Shown: positions 61,250-64,000 of the stretch, piece after piece
Numbering within the stretch: the stretch's first letter is position 1
Layout of the letters: the number at the start of each line of letters is the position of its first letter
Source: Margaritifera margaritifera
Taxonomy: Eukaryota; Mollusca; Bivalvia; Unionida; Margaritiferidae
DNA: 64,000 nt
Direction of reading: 5' to 3'
NCBI GenBank assembly: GCA_029931535.1
Contig: JAQPZY010001301.1
Span: 930,001-994,000 of the forward strand
Translations under genes and position numbers: made by a program
Notes under the pieces: model-generated
The model's database searches: none
Seen by the model: only the letters and a program-made list of their open reading frames with translations
Told to the model about the DNA's origin: nothing

Positions 61250-62830
61250 CGATGGTTTAGGGATAGCTTTTGAGGAAGAGGAGACGGTTTGTGTTGATTT
61301 AAAAAAGAAATCTAATTAAGTTTATAGAGCAGACTATGGTAATTTTTATTGGCAAGATAGCAAGTGGTGTTAAAAATAAGATACCTTTTATATTAAGAGA
61401 AATATCTACTCAGGTATCAAATCAACTGTAAAGGTCTCCAGCAGTAAAGTGAGTGAATATTTTATTTTAAATTTGAAGTGCATCAAGGGTAAACACTGAG
61501 TTCACATCTCTTCTCTTTTGTTTCAAAATGTCTTGTTACCGGTTATGTATGGAAAATGAACACTTTCGTTTGTTTGATGAAAAATTACAAAATATTCTTT
61601 TTACTATCTTGTGGAGATGATTTGTGTATTTTAATAGTTTAGAACAACAGCAAAAACTCAACACTTTTGAGCTTATTTTGCAATTGATGGGGTGTTATGA
61701 TTAACCGATAAGATTAATATGATCGGCATTAGGAACGTTTGTGAGCATTTGTAAAATCGGAAGTGGATTTGCTTTAATGCAGCAAAAGGAAATGTACAAC
61801 TTATTGCAGCTATTTCGACGTTATGTTGTCTGGTGAATTAAGCTGGCCTTAAGCAGTTTAAAGACTTGCGACTCCAACTAATAAAAGTTTAATTTCCGTG
61901 AAAATTTGATACGATTGCTCTGTGGTCCATCACCGAAAGTAGCATTTGAATTGATACTCTTATGAACCCCATTCTTCTCTATACTTCTTTAATTTGGTGT
62001 TATGGTGTTATGAGAACAGAAAAGTACTTTAAAGATTTAATCAACAATTTCGCAAATTTATTTATCTCTTGTTAAACATTATTTTATTGCGGGCGTTCTC
62101 GGTGACTGTGTTCGTTATAATATTTGTGTTGTTTATTATATTAGATGCATAAAATATTTGTGTACGATGTTAAAAATACCTGATTATAGATAAGCAAAGA
62201 AACTGGTATTTGATTCTAAAGTTTTGGGATGATAGTAAAGTACATACGTATGATTAGTTATTATTGAGTATATATCGGTTAGACTTTGAAGTTACAGGAT
62301 ACTAATTATATTGCTATACTTATATTTCAATTTAGTCAGGATTATGGAGTGTAATTTACGAGAAAGGTGTGGTGAAAAAAATCCTTTTACACCTTTAGAA
62401 AATTATCGTAAATCTAAATCTCTAAGTAAAACTAATTGCATGTGATTCATAAGTTTGAAATAAGACGATCAAACACGCTATATATACTAGGAGAAATGCC
62501 TATCAATTGTATTGGTAGGCAGATATCAAAATGTAAATAGAGCTTACAGAATATGCACTGTTTGATAGTGAAGATGTATTCCTCTTTCGTTTATATGCAA
62601 GACATACATATTTAAAGCTCAGATTTTGTCCATACGTTACTAAGAACACTATTCGTATGCTAAATTGCACAAGTTTATTTGCAGCAATTTAAATGATATT
62701 ATTACGAAAACAGCTTAGCTTATTACTTTACATTTAAATTGAGAAAACAGAGCTGATGGCATTCATTGGAGAAGGCCCTGTTTTATAGGAAGGCAAATAT
62801 TATTCGCTGATTCACAAATCAGAAAAGACC
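61250..62830 (+). pseudogene. non-LTR retrotransposon reverse transcriptase remnant, unit 2
   Basis: Counterpart of 14,945-16,440, more heavily decayed. Recognisable pieces are TVKVSSSKVSEYFILNLKC near 61,420 (start of the motif before the catalytic loop), the thumb-like LMNPILLYTS near 61,960, and the C-terminal LCPYVTKNTI near 62,630. Stops and frameshifts are frequent. Confidence 0.6.
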
Positions 62831-64000
62831 TTTAAAAGTGTGGTAATTATTTCTTTGAATAAGCGGAAAATGCAGCAGTACAATATTGTAACAATTATGT
62901 GCACTTAACATACAAATCAAATTTGAAGTGTAACTTTGAATTAACATATGTGAAACTGTTTCTATCTTGTAGAAAAAGGTATGTCCGTCCTGCTGCCTTA
63001 TCTGCCTCAATTTTCTCATTCATTTAGCTGTATAGTAATTTAAGTTTCTAGTATAATCAATCAAATTCACGAACTTTTCCCCACATAATTATGAAAAATG
63101 TTCAATGGCTTGTAGATGAAAGACTGGGATTCGTTATGCGAGATATTTATTTCTCTTAACTTGTATGCTATTTTCACTCTATTTAGGTGAATTAAGCCAT
63201 TTATTGCATTACACTAAGTTTTAAGACACGATTAAGGTGCTGTAGTTGTTATTTTCTTCAGCCTAAGGTCAATCAAGTCAACACATGGGCCATTATTTAA
63301 GGACTGGATACTCAAGTTTAGGACTGATATCCTCCAATGTTATTGCCATGCTCCGCTTGTGTTCCCTAGGCACAGCTCTATCGTTTTCTTTAAGATCGAC
63401 ATGACCAATATTGTAGCTATTTCTATACGTAAACCCCATTATTTAGATTACAACAATTAAGCTGAATTTGCTTACCTTATCTAACTACAATAATCCTCTA
63501 TTCACGATCTTTCTACATTTACATGTAATTTCTGTTGATTTCGTTCTCTCCCTCTGTGTGTACGTTTCAATTTCTCCACTGTAATTGCATTGTAATAATT
63601 TCAATTTTACACAGCCTTCACATCTCTTGTTCATGGTATTTTAATTTATTTTTTAATTTTCTCTATAATCTTTTCTCTATTGCACTTGGAACATTTTATA
63701 GTTTATTTTATCTCCGATAATTAACGGTTTGGCACAATTTTATCATTTATTTGCGCAGCTTAATTTCGATTACTACTATATGCCAAATCATAGTGTTGCA
63801 AACATTTTATATTCAAAATCTGTATATCTACAAACTGAATATTCTGTTGGAACTTATTTCATCCATGTGCTTCTAAATCTCTTTATTAATAACCTGATTT
63901 AGCACTGTGTTGTGGCAATTCTTTGCAATAAGCACGTTTTCTGAATGCATTGAAACTGTACACGGAAAAATCTTGTAAAGACAAAATGCATAGTTGATTG
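62831..64000. other. right end of window, unit 2
   Basis: From about 63,330 it aligns with 17,950-18,700 of unit 1 and the duplication runs off the window. No gene is recognised. Confidence 0.5.

Overview
The window is an AT-rich, microsatellite-rich piece of an animal nuclear genome. There is no bacterial-style gene packing. Coding signal comes as short exons of 100-135 bp with GT/AG borders and matching phases, separated by introns with many transposable-element remnants. Long (AT)n, (CT)n, (AC)n and (CATA)n tracts occur throughout. Degenerate tandem repeats with phrases such as 'ggtcaaggtcacag' and 'ccttgacc' look like dispersed repeats I associate with bivalve molluscs. A mollusc, probably a bivalve, is the best guess, but it is an inference.

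The backbone is a tandem segmental duplication. Unit 1 (about 250 to at least 18,700) and unit 2 (about 28,545 to beyond the right edge) carry the same five exons in the same order, A-B-C-D-E, with identical lengths and splice phases. The A exons lie 28,356 bp apart. Exons B-C-D together spell a two-cysteine CUB-like extracellular domain with phase 1 at both outer borders, the layout of a shuffled module. A and E encode other beta-rich, aromatic-rich extracellular segments. All ten exons are open, so both copies may belong to working secreted or cell-surface genes. First and last exons were not found. A single CUB-like exon at 25,897-26,009 suggests a further relative between the units.

Unit 2 carries two large insertions that unit 1 lacks. 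The first (about 29,887-37,115) is a GC-richer element with about 75-95 bp imperfect terminal inverted repeats, a broken SF1 helicase followed by an HNH-type zinc module, and opposite-strand remnants including a membrane/coiled-coil protein. The second (about 39,095-49,710) has about 200 bp degenerate terminal inverted repeats, a decayed protein-primed-type family B DNA polymerase on the minus strand and several structural-protein-like remnants on the plus strand. It is best explained as a dead Maverick/Polinton-like element.

Both units share older debris downstream of exon E: mollusc-type repeats, minus-strand coding remnants (about 9.2-12.8 kb and 55.2-60.1 kb), an HNH-like fragment, and a non-LTR retrotransposon reverse transcriptase pseudogene (14.9-16.4 kb and 61.3-62.8 kb). 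Between the units lie a tyrosine-recombinase remnant (21.5-22.1 kb), a roughly 130 bp satellite array (22.7-23.6 kb), more mollusc-type repeats and a tRNA-derived SINE-like piece. No rRNA, functional tRNA, CRISPR or bacterial regulatory elements were seen.
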